From Bernardetia sp. (GTDB taxonomy: Bacteria > Bacteroidota > Bacteroidia > Cytophagales > Bernardetiaceae): a DNA stretch of 62,205 nt. Shown here in pieces: positions 25,115 through 35,378 of the stretch (position 1 is its first letter; every line of letters begins with the position of its first letter). Where the stretch lies: contig NZ_JAHDIG010000007.1 in NCBI RefSeq assembly GCF_020630935.1, positions 1 through 62,205 of the forward strand, in the 5' to 3' direction. The notes beneath the pieces are model-generated. The model was not told the origin of the DNA, made no database searches, and saw nothing but the letters and a program-made list of their open reading frames with translations. Position numbers and translations under genes: made by a program.

Positions 25115-25692
25115 AAATGAAGGAAAACTTAGAGAGTTTATTTAGTTTGTTAGATTCTTTCTATGTTCTTAGTGAAGAGACAAAGGTTGCTTTAATTGAA
25201 CTTACTCAAACAAAGCAATACAAAGCTGGAGAAAGTATCTTATCTCAAGGAGATACAAATAAGCATCTTTATTTTTTAGACAAAGGACTGGTCAGAGCAT
25301 TCTACTATAAAGAAAAAAAGGAACTTACCTCGTGGATTTTTCCAGAAAATACACTTTTTATTTCTGTGTATAGTTTTCTTACTCAAACGCCAAGCAACGA
25401 AACCATTGAGGCAATAGAAGATTCGACGGTATTATGTATTTCACACGCTAAGTTGCAAAAACTCTACAACTCCTATCTTGACTTAAATGTTGTGGGACGA
25501 AAACTAACAGAAATGTATTATATTCAGATGGCAGAGCGAGCTACAAATCTAAGAATGGTCAGTTCTAAAACTCGTTACGAAAATTTTATTAGAGAGTATC
25601 CAAATCTTATCAATAGGATTCCTCTTGGATACGTAGCCTCATATCTAGGAATGAGTCAAGAAACACTCAGTAGAATTAGAAGTCAGAAATAG
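25111..25692 (+). CDS. Crp/Fnr family transcription regulator
   Basis: A 193-residue regulator with an N-terminal cyclic-nucleotide-type sensor domain (YKAGESILSQGDTNKHLYFLDKGLVR) and a C-terminal helix-turn-helix (IPLGYVASYLGMSQETLSRIR). It belongs to the Bacteroidota group that ends shortly after the HTH. No cysteine cluster for an FNR-type Fe-S centre. Its ATG overlaps the stop of the previous gene (ATGA), so the two are coupled. Target genes unknown. Confidence 0.9.
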   Translation: MKMKENLESLFSLLDSFYVLSEETKVALIELTQTKQYKAGESILSQGDTNKHLYFLDKGLVRAFYYKEKKELTSWIFPENTLFISVYSFLTQTPSNETIEAIEDSTVLCISHAKLQKLYNSYLDLNVVGRKLTEMYYIQMAERATNLRMVSSKTRYENFIREYPNLINRIPLGYVASYLGMSQETLSRIRSQK

Positions 25693-25803
25693 ACAGAATT
25701 ACAGCCTTTTGACTACGAAGAAATAGAATAATTTTTTATCCTTACAAAAAATGAATACATTTAGTGTATAAATTATTCTACATCCTTTGTATTTTCATTG
25801 TCT

Positions 25804-28308
25804 ATGAAATCGGTTTCTACTTTTATTACTTTCTGTGTTCTACTTGTTGTTATTATTCTTTCAGTAGCTCAAATTACGCCTGTTGCTCCACAAAATACAG
25901 AAGGAAATTTTTCAGCAGATAGAGCTTTTACATACGTGCAAAAAGTAGCTAAGATGCCACATCCAACAGGCTCAGCAGCACACGATAGTGTTCGTAACTA
26001 TATTGTATCACAAGCTAGAATGATGGGATATGAAACACAGGTACAATCTGCAAGGTTTACAAACTATGGACAAGTTCCCCAAATTTCATTTTTAGAAAAT
26101 ATATTAGTAAGAATAAAAGGCAAAAACTCTCCTGCAAATGCAATTATTTCTGATTCAGTTTTGGCAGATTCTACTCTAAACATAACAGATGTTGCCAATC
26201 CTAAACATACTATTTTAGTGGCTTGTCATTACGATTCAAGAAGCAATGCAGCAGGAGCTGCCGACGATGGTGCAGCTGTTGGTGCAATGTTGGAAATCTT
26301 GGATATGCTCAAAACAAAAGTAACTAATGAGCCTTTCGAAAATGATATTATTTTTCTCTTTTCAGATGGCGAAGAAATAGACCTTTTAGGAGCGCAAGCC
26401 TTTATGGAACAACACCCTTGGGCAAAAGAAATTGGTGTTGCCTTCAACTTTGAAGCAAGAGGGGCAGGAGGAATGTCTATTCTTTTTGAAACTTCTGAAA
26501 AAAATGAAAAACTTTTAAAGCAAGCTCAAACAGCTCTCAAAGTAGCACAAGAGACAGGAAAACTAAGAGCTTTTGGAACTTCATTTGCCAATCTTGTATA
26601 TCAGAATATGCCCAATGGAACAGATGCTGCCGTTTTTGGTGCAAATAATATTCCGTTTATCAATTTTGCTTTTATTGGCAATCACACTCACTATCATACA
26701 CCTTTAGATACACCAGAAAATTTAGATAAACGTTCTTTACAACAGCATGGCAATTATATGCTTGCGCTGATTCGTCATTTTGGAGACCTCAAAAACTTAA
26801 AAACTCAAATTAGCTCAGATGAAAATGCTATATTTTTAGGAGTACCAGGTAATTTAAGTAAAAGAATTTTAGACGGAAATGTTTTAATATTGGATATTGA
26901 TGACCAGTATTTGCAATGGACAATCTATGGAATGCTTATCTTTTTTGTTCTACTTTTTCTGTCTGGATTACGTTATTGGTCATGGAAGCTACTGTTTGGA
27001 AGTCTATTCGGATATTTAGTAATCGCACTGACAATTGGAGGGTTGGCAACACTTCTTTGGGAAGGAATCTTGATGACACACTCTGTTCATTCTTGGATGC
27101 CTTATAACACGACCTATTTTGCTTTTTGGTATCAGATTGCCTTTGCTCTTATTTTCTTTGGCATATCATTGCTTGTTTATTCTGCTTTCTTTAGAAGTAA
27201 AAAGTCGGCATCTGTACTGATGGGAGTTATACCATTTTGGATTGGACTTAGTGCCTTATCTGTTTTTGGACAAAACTGGATAGGAATAGACTTGCGTCCT
27301 ACTGCTTACCTATTTATTATCCCTACTCTGTCCATGTTGGTAGCTTGGTTGTATTTATTAATACGCAACAATGCAGAATATCTCAATCCGTTTGATGCTA
27401 TTATTTTATTAGTTCTTTCTATACCTACTATTTATATTTTTTATCCTGTAATGGCGATTGTACCAGAGGCTTTGGAAGCTGTAAAAGTAGGAGGATTTAT
27501 TATTTATGGATTTGCTCTAATGGCTGTTTTGATTGCTTTAGTAGGGTTGCTTTTAGTTCCTGTGATGCAACTCTTGACGCAGGGTTGGCATTGGTCTCTT
27601 TCTTTGTTCTTAATGATGGTAGGCATCGGGATTTTATTTTGGGGGGCTTTAGAATCTCCTTTTACAGACAAACAACCTAAACCAAATAGTATTTTTTATA
27701 TCTATAATTTAGATGAAAACAAACAAACTTGGGCTTCTTACGATAAAGAAACTGATGAGTTTACACGTCAGTTTTTAACAGATTCAGCTGTATTTGATTC
27801 TTTACCAAAGGGAATTTTTCCTAGAAAAACAAAAAGTGTGATAGAAAAGTGGGTGTTTTTACAAGAAAGCAAAATAATAGAATTAGACTCATCTTTAAAT
27901 TTTGATGCTCCAGTACTTTCATTGGTTTCAGATTCTATGATTAGCGAAACTGCTTATCGCTATAAAATTGCTATCAAGCCTGCTCGTAATGGTGAGTGGA
28001 TACAACTGTATAGTCCTAATTTAGAGGCTGTTTGGAATGACACAACTAGAATTCCTTTTATGGGAATAGATAAAGATTTCAAAACAATGAGTATTTGGGC
28101 ATTGCCCGATTCTGGTGCTGTAGTAGATATAGAAACTTCTACCCCTAATCCAGAATTTTGGATAAGTGAACTCAAATACGGCTTAAATGAAGTCAAACCT
28201 CTCTTGAAAACAGAACGCCAAGGAAATATGATGGCTGCGCCTTATCCTTATAGTGAAAGTATTATTATTCAGAAAAAATATACTTTAATAGAAGAAAACA
28301 TAGATTAG
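25804..28308 (+). CDS. M28 family membrane metallopeptidase
   Basis: An 834-residue protein. One N-terminal helix anchors an extracytoplasmic M28 zinc aminopeptidase domain with metal ligands in ACHYDS, AADDGA, DGEEIDLLG, FEARG and NHTHYHTPLDT. After about residue 370 come eight or nine transmembrane helices and a second soluble domain (about residues 620-834), resembling the ER aminopeptidase Fxna-type layout found in many Bacteroidota. It should remove N-terminal residues of peptides in the periplasm or at the surface. ATG at 25804 chosen; TTG at 25798 is two codons upstream. Confidence 0.9.
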   Translation: MKSVSTFITFCVLLVVIILSVAQITPVAPQNTEGNFSADRAFTYVQKVAKMPHPTGSAAHDSVRNYIVSQARMMGYETQVQSARFTNYGQVPQISFLENILVRIKGKNSPANAIISDSVLADSTLNITDVANPKHTILVACHYDSRSNAAGAADDGAAVGAMLEILDMLKTKVTNEPFENDIIFLFSDGEEIDLLGAQAFMEQHPWAKEIGVAFNFEARGAGGMSILFETSEKNEKLLKQAQTALKVAQETGKLRAFGTSFANLVYQNMPNGTDAAVFGANNIPFINFAFIGNHTHYHTPLDTPENLDKRSLQQHGNYMLALIRHFGDLKNLKTQISSDENAIFLGVPGNLSKRILDGNVLILDIDDQYLQWTIYGMLIFFVLLFLSGLRYWSWKLLFGSLFGYLVIALTIGGLATLLWEGILMTHSVHSWMPYNTTYFAFWYQIAFALIFFGISLLVYSAFFRSKKSASVLMGVIPFWIGLSALSVFGQNWIGIDLRPTAYLFIIPTLSMLVAWLYLLIRNNAEYLNPFDAIILLVLSIPTIYIFYPVMAIVPEALEAVKVGGFIIYGFALMAVLIALVGLLLVPVMQLLTQGWHWSLSLFLMMVGIGILFWGALESPFTDKQPKPNSIFYIYNLDENKQTWASYDKETDEFTRQFLTDSAVFDSLPKGIFPRKTKSVIEKWVFLQESKIIELDSSLNFDAPVLSLVSDSMISETAYRYKIAIKPARNGEWIQLYSPNLEAVWNDTTRIPFMGIDKDFKTMSIWALPDSGAVVDIETSTPNPEFWISELKYGLNEVKPLLKTERQGNMMAAPYPYSESIIIQKKYTLIEENID

Positions 28309-28609
28309 CAAAAAAAGATATAGAGATGTTTTCTAGCTTTCCTTTTTGTTTTGAATGAAAACTAACAGAATATTATCTTCAAAATCATATTTTGAAGATA
28401 TAGATAATTTGGATTTTTTAAAAAAAGGTAGGGAATTAGTAAAAAAAAAGATATTTTTGTAACATCACATACTAAAACGAATCACAACGTACAGTGAGGT
28501 TTTTTATGGATAACAAAATCTAATATGTTAAAATACCTACTTTTTAACATTTAAGAAAACTTCCGATTCAATAATCAATTAACACTCTTTTAATTACATT
28601 TACAATCCC
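28309..28609. other. Intergenic region with 12-bp hairpin
   Basis: 301 bases without a gene. Bases 28374-28385 (tatcttcaaaat) and 28389-28400 form a perfect 12-bp inverted repeat with a 3-base loop; no T-run follows directly, so it is not a clear terminator of the M28 gene. A TATTTTTG box at 28452-28459 could drive the giant T9SS gene with a leader of about 150 bases. Confidence 0.5.
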
Positions 28610-31600
28610 ATGAACAATAGAAGCTTCTACTTCAAAATGAGGTGGCTTCTGTCTTTAGTGGCACTTGGTCTAATAACAACCACCTGCTTTTGGCTATTCC
28701 AAAAACTAGATACAGAAAACCACGACACGCAAGCGATTCTCAATTTGCCAGACTATCAGTTTGATACAAACCCTGAATTTTTGAAGGGAAAGGAAAAACT
28801 GGCTTACTACAAAGCTCTAAGCAAAAAATACGCAGGATGGACAAAGAAGGATATGAAAAAACTTCCTAAAAAAGACCGTATTGATCTAGCTTGGATTCAA
28901 AATTATGAACTTACTGCTGATCCAATTACAGGAGAGGTTGCTATGGATGCTCGTATAAAAGCCAATGAACAGACAGATATTAGAGTTACTGAGGCTATTA
29001 ATCAACGACGTATTGACAATGTAAATTGGGTAGAGCGTGGACCTAATAATGTGGGAGGACGTACTCGTGCAATTATGTATGATCCAAATGATGCTACAGG
29101 CAGAAAAGTATGGGCTGGTGGTGTTGGAGGAGGTCTTTGGTATACCAATGATATTACTGAAACAAATCCTACTTGGGTAGCTGTAGATAATTTTTGGGAA
29201 AATATTGCTATTTCTACAATAGCTTATGATCCTTCCAATACACAAGTTTTTTATGTAGGAACTGGTGAAGGTTGGCTTAATGGAGGCGCACAATTTGGAG
29301 CTGGTATTTGGAAAACTACTGACGGAGGTGCTACTTGGAACCGTCTAGCATCTTCTACACTAGCTGTAACTCCTGAGTTTGCCTATATCACAAAAATTGT
29401 TGTTACACCCACAGGTAGAGTATTAGCTACTTGCCGTAATGGAGCTAATGGTGGAGTTTATTCTTCTGTTGATGGAGGTAATAACTGGTTAGAAGTTCTT
29501 GATGCAGAAGGTGGTGCTGATTTAGAGGTAGCAGCAAATGGAGATATATATGCTTCTATTAACTTTCTAAGACAATACGGCTATAGTACAGGACAAATTC
29601 ATAAATCTACTACTGATGGTGCTACATGGACTAATATTACGCCTGCTTCTATTCCAGCTACTAGTTCAAGAATAGAACTGGCATCTGCTCCTACAGATGC
29701 TCAAGTAGTTTATGCTATAGGAAGTGATGGTAGTAATATTGCCTTTTTTAAGAAGACTGTAGATGGAGGAACTCTTTGGACAGATGTTACTGTGCCAAAA
29801 TATCTTGAACAAGGAACTTGTGCACCAGGAACACAGGATTTTACTCGTGGACAATCTTGGTATGATTTGATATTGAAAGTAAATCCTACTGATGCAGATC
29901 ATGTAGTTGTTGGAGGTATTGATGTACATCGTAGTACAGATGGAGGAAATACTTGGACAGGTATTTCTTATTGGACAGGTGGATGTGGAGAGTATGTTCA
30001 CGCAGATATACACGAGTTTGCTTATAAGCCAGGTAGTGGTGATGAAATGCTTGTAGGTAGTGACGGAGGTATTTCTCGTAGTGCAAACATACAAGCAGCA
30101 ACCCCTAACTTTGCTGATAAAAATTCAGGATATAATGTTACACAGTTTTATGCTGTAGCTATGGATCCTGCAAACCTTTCAGCTAATTTCTTGGCAGGTG
30201 CTCAAGATAATGGTACACAACGTTTCACCATTTTAGGGACAAACCCTACTACTGAAGCAACAGGAGGTGATGGAGCATTTTGTTTTATTGACCAAGACAA
30301 TTCTGATATTCAAATCAGCTCTTATGTATATAATAATTATCGAATTTCTACGGATGGTGGTAATACTTTTACGCCAGTAGCAACGTCTAATGATGGTTCT
30401 TTTATCAATCCAACAGACTATGATGATGCTACAAATTTGCTATATTCTTATAGAGCTAGTAATGGTAGTTTATATAGATGGGCAATTCCTGCAGGAACAA
30501 AGACAGGTATAACAGTTTCTAATGCGACAGGAAATACTACACATTTAAAGGCATCTCCTTATTCTCCTGCTGGTACAACAACTCTTTATGTTGGTACAAG
30601 TACAGGTAGAGTTGTGAGAATAGCAAATGCTCATACAGGAACGTCATTTACAGGTACTGATATATCAAGTGCTGCAATGCAAGGATCTGTTTCAGTTTCA
30701 TCTATTGAATTTGGTGCTAGTGAAAATGAAATTATCGTTACTTATTCTAACTATGGTTCTACAGTTCAAAATGTATGGTATACAAATGATGGAGGAACTA
30801 CTTGGGTAAGCAAAGATAATGGACATGGATTACCTAATATGCCAGTACGTTGGGCAATGTTTAACCCTAATGATACTAGACAAGTTTTGATTGCTACTGA
30901 AACAGGTGTTTGGAGTACCGATGATATTACTGCAGCTCCTGCTGCTGATTTTTGGGAGCCTACTAGCACAGGACTTGCAAATACTCGCTGTGATATGTTA
31001 CAAATTCGTGAATCTGATAATTTAGTTGCTGTAGCTACTCATGGTAGAGGTTTATTTACTACAAATGCTTTTTCTCCTCCAGCAGCATTATTTGGTATTG
31101 ATAAAAATTTGGTATATGCTGGGACAAATGTTTTATTTACTGATTATTCTGCAGGAGCTACAAGTTGGAGTTGGGATTTTGGAACAGATGCAACACCTGC
31201 TACTGCAAACACAGTTGGACCTCATACAGTAACTTATTCTACACCAGGTGTTAAAACTATTACACTCACTATTAATGGAGGAGGTTCGGCAGACTTTACC
31301 ATGACAAAAACAATTACAGTTTTACCTAACCGTAATGTGCCTTATGAATTAACAGATGGTGGGAATTTTGAAGTAAATGCAACCGATTTTGCTGCACAAA
31401 ACGTAACAGGAGCTACTAACTGGGAAAGAGGAAACTCAGCCATTACTGGAAAAGATGGAGTTGTTAGTGGTGCTAATGCTTGGGTTACAGGATTAACAGA
31501 AGGTCAATATGGTAATAATTCACACTCAAACCTCTATACACCTAATTTTAATTTCTCTGCACCAGGTGCTTATACATTATCATTCCAAACAAAACATGAT

Positions 31601-34600
31601 TTCGAAGACGATTGGGATGGTATGATAGTAGAGTATTCTACAAATAAGGGTACATCTTGGACTAAGCTAGGAGCTACTGTTACTGGAGCGAACTGGTATA
31701 ATTCTACTACTGCTGGAAATACAGATTTTGGTTCGACAGGAACTACTATTATGTCAGGCGTAGTTGCTAGTTACTCTTTAAAAACTATTGATATATCTTC
31801 TTTAGCAGGTAATGCAGATGTAGCTTTCAGAGTAGTATTTAGGTCTGACGGAGCTGTACAAGATATAGGAGGGGCAATAGATGATTTTCAAATTGAATTT
31901 GTACCTTCGTTGCCTTTAATCAATCTTTCTGTAAGTGCAAACAGTGGAACAGAAGATGCTGCAACAGTTATTACAGTTACAGCAACAGCTTCTTCTGCTG
32001 TTAGTGCTGATGAAACTGTAGATTTAGCAGTTACAGGAACAGGTATTACAGTAGGAGATTATACGCTTAGTAATACGACTATTACTATTCCTAATGGAGG
32101 TACAACAGGTACTGTAACATTTACAGTAGTAGATGATACTGACGTAGAACCTACTGAAACAGCAACATTAACAATTGCTAATCCATCTGCTGGTGTTCTT
32201 ATAGGAACTACATCTTCTCAAGATGTAACCATCATAGATAATGATACGCCAACAATCACGTTGGGAACTATCACTCCAACAACATATTGTGCTGGTGAGA
32301 CTATCAGTGTGCCATTTACTACAACTAATACTGGTAACTTTGGTGCTGGCAATACATTTACAGCACAGCTTTCTGATGCAAGTGGTAACTTTACAACTCC
32401 TGTTGCAACACAAGTAGGTACAAGTCCTATTAGCTTGACTATTCCTGCTGCTGCAACAACAGGAACAGCATACAGAGTAAGAGTTATTGCTTCTGACCCT
32501 AACACGGTAGTTAGTAATGAGTCTGCTGACCTTACTATCGGAGCTTTACCTCTTAGCAGAACGATAGCAGCGAACCCTACATCCGTAGTAACAGGCTCAG
32601 CTAGTACAATTGAAGTTCCAAACTCTCAAACAGGAGTTAATTATCAACTTCAAAATGTCTCTACTGGAAATACAAATGTGGGAGCTCCACAAGCAGGTAA
32701 CGGAGGAACACTTACATTTGCTACTGGAAACCTTAATGCTGATACAGACTTTAGAATTGTAGCAACAAATCCAACTGGAAGTTGTGAAACAATACTAAAT
32801 ACAGTTACGGTTACAGTTACACCAACTCCAACAATTACGTTGGGAACAATTAATCCAACTACATACTGTGCAGGAGAAACGGTTAGTATTCCGTTTACTA
32901 CAGCTAATCCGTTCAATGCTGGCAATACATTTACAGCACAGCTTTCTGATGCAAGTGGTAATTTTACAACTCCTATTGCAACGCAAGTAGGTACAAGCCC
33001 AATTAGCTTGACTATTCCTGCTACAACAACAACAGGAACAGGCTATAAGGTAAGAGTTGTATCATCAGACCCAGTAGTAAACAGCAACGAATCTGCTAAC
33101 CTTACTATCAATGCCCTACCTGCTGCTAGAACAATAGTAGCTAATCCAGTCTCTGTAGGGAATGGAGGTATTAGTGATATTGAAGTACCAAACTCTGAAG
33201 TAGGTGTTAATTATCAATTACAAATAACACCAGCAAATACGAATGTAGGAGCTCCACAAGCAGGAAATAATGGTACGCTTAAATTTTCTACGGGAGGTCT
33301 AACTTCAACAACTAGCTTTAGAGTAGTAGCAACAAATGCCACAACTTCTTGTAGTAGTATATTCAACACAGTTACTGTTGGCGTTTCGACAGGAGGTGGA
33401 GGAGCAACTACACCACCACTTGGAGTACCAACAGCTTTCACTGCAACAGGAGTTTCTACTTCTCAGATTAACCTTTCTTGGACGGCAGTAAATGGTGCAA
33501 CAGGTTACTTGCTTTATACGGGAAGAACGCTTATAGCAACTATTTCTTCTGGCTCAACTACTACTTTTGAGCATACAGGCTTGAATCCAGATACTTACTA
33601 TACTTATAGGTTAGTAGCTACTAATGGAGGCGCACAATCACAAGCTGCACAAGCAAATGCAAGTACATTCCCTGAAGCTCCAACAGTGGTATCAAATACA
33701 CCTAGTTGTGGAACAGGTAGAGTTAGGTTAGTGCTTAGTGGTAGTGGTTCTGTATTTAGAATCTATGTAGAAGAAACAGGAGGAAATCTCATAGACCAAA
33801 CAAATACAGCAAATTATTCAACACCTGTAATTAGCCAAACAACGGTTTATTATATTAGTGTTGTTGGTTTGAGAGGTTTAGAAAGTGAGCGTACAAGAGT
33901 AGAGGCTGTTGTAAGTCCTACTATTGAAGCGAGTATTACAGAAGGTACATCTGTTCGTAGTTGTGATGCTTCTACTGTACTTACAGCAAATGATGTAGCA
34001 GATGCAACCTATACTTGGCTTGTAAGTGGTGTAGAAATAGAGAATACAAACTCTAATACATTTACTGTAAATCGTAGTGGTAATTACCAAGTACGCATAA
34101 CTAAAGGTGTTTGTACTACTACTTCTGCATTTACTAATGTAAGATTGAACTATGCTCCTCCAGCAGAAATTTTGAATGGAATAGCTACTACTTTCTGTGA
34201 AAATGGAACACTTAGAGCAGCAGAGGCAACTAATGCAACATACTCTTGGACGCTTGAGGGAACTGTTGTAGGAACTGAAAGAGAAGTTTCAGTTTCTGAA
34301 TCTGGAGAATATACACTTACAGTTACAGAAAGTGGTTGTTCAGCTACTGATGTAATACAAGTAAATGTTGTTTCTTTACCTGAAATATCTTTAACAACTT
34401 CAGCAGATAGTTTCTGTCCAGGAAACAGTGTAGTACTTACTACAGATGAAATTGCTGGTGCAACTTATACTTGGAATAGAAATGGAAGAATCATCCGTAG
34501 AGATGCTGGAAATGTTCTTGAAGTAACTACAGCAGGAGAATATACTGTTACAGCTATTCAAACGGGATGTAGCGTAACTTCAAATAGTGTAAATGTAGAG

Positions 34601-35107
34601 CGTATTGCTGTTGAGACAGCTTATTTGCGTGAAACAGAAACTACTCTTTTTGTTGAGCCTGCTTCAGCTTCTGCTCAAATTTCAAATGTTACTTGGATGA
34701 GAGATGGCGAAGAAGATGCATCACTTTCTGGAGAAACAATTACTCCAATTGTAGATGGCAATTATTCAGCTATTGTTACTTACGACACAGGTTGTTCTAC
34801 TCAAACTCGTACAGTATTCTTCACTGTTCCAGAAGACCCAGTTACAGGTGAGGACGAGGAATTAGCCAAAGCATTCCGTATCTATCCAAACCCTAGTAAT
34901 GGAACATTCAGAATAGAATTAGGAGAAGTAAAAGACGAAGTTACAATTACTGTAATGGATGCACTTGGTCGTGTAGTGAAAACAGATGTTATTCCTGCAC
35001 TTTCAGATTCTTATAGCTTGAATTTGGCAAGATTTGCATCAGGAGCTTATACTATCCAACTCAAAACTGAAAAAGGAATTATCATTAAGAAATTAATGAA
35101 AGAATAA
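28610..35107 (+). CDS. Giant secreted multidomain protein with T9SS C-terminal sorting domain
   Basis: 2165 residues, secreted and probably attached to or released from the cell surface by the type IX system. Signal/anchor helix at 12-32. Residues about 140-820: BNR/sortilin-like beta-propeller with repeated DGG-x-TW motifs (TTDGGATW, STDGGNTW, SVDGGNNW). About 823-900: PKD domain (SWSWDFG). About 930-1100: jelly-roll-like region. About 1103-1212: Calx-beta (DDTDVEPTETATL, DNDTP). About 1213-1600: two near-identical 190-residue repeats. About 1605-1690: fibronectin III (LSWTAVNGATGY). About 1767-2070: three Ig-like repeats (ATYTW...G-YTVT). About 2085-2165: type A sorting domain (IYPNPSNGTFRIE, DALGRVV, GAYTIQL). 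A role in adhesion or in binding and degrading polymers is only inference. Confidence 0.93.
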   Translation: MNNRSFYFKMRWLLSLVALGLITTTCFWLFQKLDTENHDTQAILNLPDYQFDTNPEFLKGKEKLAYYKALSKKYAGWTKKDMKKLPKKDRIDLAWIQNYELTADPITGEVAMDARIKANEQTDIRVTEAINQRRIDNVNWVERGPNNVGGRTRAIMYDPNDATGRKVWAGGVGGGLWYTNDITETNPTWVAVDNFWENIAISTIAYDPSNTQVFYVGTGEGWLNGGAQFGAGIWKTTDGGATWNRLASSTLAVTPEFAYITKIVVTPTGRVLATCRNGANGGVYSSVDGGNNWLEVLDAEGGADLEVAANGDIYASINFLRQYGYSTGQIHKSTTDGATWTNITPASIPATSSRIELASAPTDAQVVYAIGSDGSNIAFFKKTVDGGTLWTDVTVPKYLEQGTCAPGTQDFTRGQSWYDLILKVNPTDADHVVVGGIDVHRSTDGGNTWTGISYWTGGCGEYVHADIHEFAYKPGSGDEMLVGSDGGISRSANIQAATPNFADKNSGYNVTQFYAVAMDPANLSANFLAGAQDNGTQRFTILGTNPTTEATGGDGAFCFIDQDNSDIQISSYVYNNYRISTDGGNTFTPVATSNDGSFINPTDYDDATNLLYSYRASNGSLYRWAIPAGTKTGITVSNATGNTTHLKASPYSPAGTTTLYVGTSTGRVVRIANAHTGTSFTGTDISSAAMQGSVSVSSIEFGASENEIIVTYSNYGSTVQNVWYTNDGGTTWVSKDNGHGLPNMPVRWAMFNPNDTRQVLIATETGVWSTDDITAAPAADFWEPTSTGLANTRCDMLQIRESDNLVAVATHGRGLFTTNAFSPPAALFGIDKNLVYAGTNVLFTDYSAGATSWSWDFGTDATPATANTVGPHTVTYSTPGVKTITLTINGGGSADFTMTKTITVLPNRNVPYELTDGGNFEVNATDFAAQNVTGATNWERGNSAITGKDGVVSGANAWVTGLTEGQYGNNSHSNLYTPNFNFSAPGAYTLSFQTKHDFEDDWDGMIVEYSTNKGTSWTKLGATVTGANWYNSTTAGNTDFGSTGTTIMSGVVASYSLKTIDISSLAGNADVAFRVVFRSDGAVQDIGGAIDDFQIEFVPSLPLINLSVSANSGTEDAATVITVTATASSAVSADETVDLAVTGTGITVGDYTLSNTTITIPNGGTTGTVTFTVVDDTDVEPTETATLTIANPSAGVLIGTTSSQDVTIIDNDTPTITLGTITPTTYCAGETISVPFTTTNTGNFGAGNTFTAQLSDASGNFTTPVATQVGTSPISLTIPAAATTGTAYRVRVIASDPNTVVSNESADLTIGALPLSRTIAANPTSVVTGSASTIEVPNSQTGVNYQLQNVSTGNTNVGAPQAGNGGTLTFATGNLNADTDFRIVATNPTGSCETILNTVTVTVTPTPTITLGTINPTTYCAGETVSIPFTTANPFNAGNTFTAQLSDASGNFTTPIATQVGTSPISLTIPATTTTGTGYKVRVVSSDPVVNSNESANLTINALPAARTIVANPVSVGNGGISDIEVPNSEVGVNYQLQITPANTNVGAPQAGNNGTLKFSTGGLTSTTSFRVVATNATTSCSSIFNTVTVGVSTGGGGATTPPLGVPTAFTATGVSTSQINLSWTAVNGATGYLLYTGRTLIATISSGSTTTFEHTGLNPDTYYTYRLVATNGGAQSQAAQANASTFPEAPTVVSNTPSCGTGRVRLVLSGSGSVFRIYVEETGGNLIDQTNTANYSTPVISQTTVYYISVVGLRGLESERTRVEAVVSPTIEASITEGTSVRSCDASTVLTANDVADATYTWLVSGVEIENTNSNTFTVNRSGNYQVRITKGVCTTTSAFTNVRLNYAPPAEILNGIATTFCENGTLRAAEATNATYSWTLEGTVVGTEREVSVSESGEYTLTVTESGCSATDVIQVNVVSLPEISLTTSADSFCPGNSVVLTTDEIAGATYTWNRNGRIIRRDAGNVLEVTTAGEYTVTAIQTGCSVTSNSVNVERIAVETAYLRETETTLFVEPASASAQISNVTWMRDGEEDASLSGETITPIVDGNYSAIVTYDTGCSTQTRTVFFTVPEDPVTGEDEELAKAFRIYPNPSNGTFRIELGEVKDEVTITVMDALGRVVKTDVIPALSDSYSLNLARFASGAYTIQLKTEKGIIIKKLMKE
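32246..33395 (+). repeat. Tandem internal duplication in the giant T9SS gene
   Basis: Two units of about 575 bases (32246-32821 and 32825-33395) encode the same domain (ITLGTI-P-TYCAGET...NTFTAQLSDASGNFTTP). A block of about 110 bases starting at 32345 and 32918 is almost identical at the DNA level (offset 573), which suggests recent duplication or gene conversion. Confidence 0.85.
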
Positions 35108-35135
35108 ACTAGAACATATTCCTTTTGAAATAGTG

Positions 35136-35169
35136 AAAACGGAAAGTCTTAATTGGCTTTCCGTTTTTT
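35136..35169 (+). terminator. Terminator of the giant T9SS gene
   Basis: An 11-bp perfect stem (aaaacggaaag at 35136-35146 with ctttccgtttt at 35157-35167) and a run of six Ts, 29 bases after the stop codon. Confidence 0.9.
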
Positions 35170-35378
35170 ATTTGTTAAAGGTTTTTAATCTATTTTGTTA
35201 GAAGACATTTTGTTTTTATCAAAACATATCATATTTGGAATAGTTTTGAATAAGAACTTGAACAGAACATAATGTGAGTTGAATGTTTTTATATAATTTT
35301 ATATATCTGTTCCTTATCCTAAGCATATAATTTGATAAATACTATCCTTTAGAAATCCTCTTTTACAAAACGTATTCC

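Noticed and set aside
32246-33395. Transposon or IS inside the giant gene
   Set aside because: The repeats are in frame, encode the same protein domain and lack inverted ends; they are a domain duplication.
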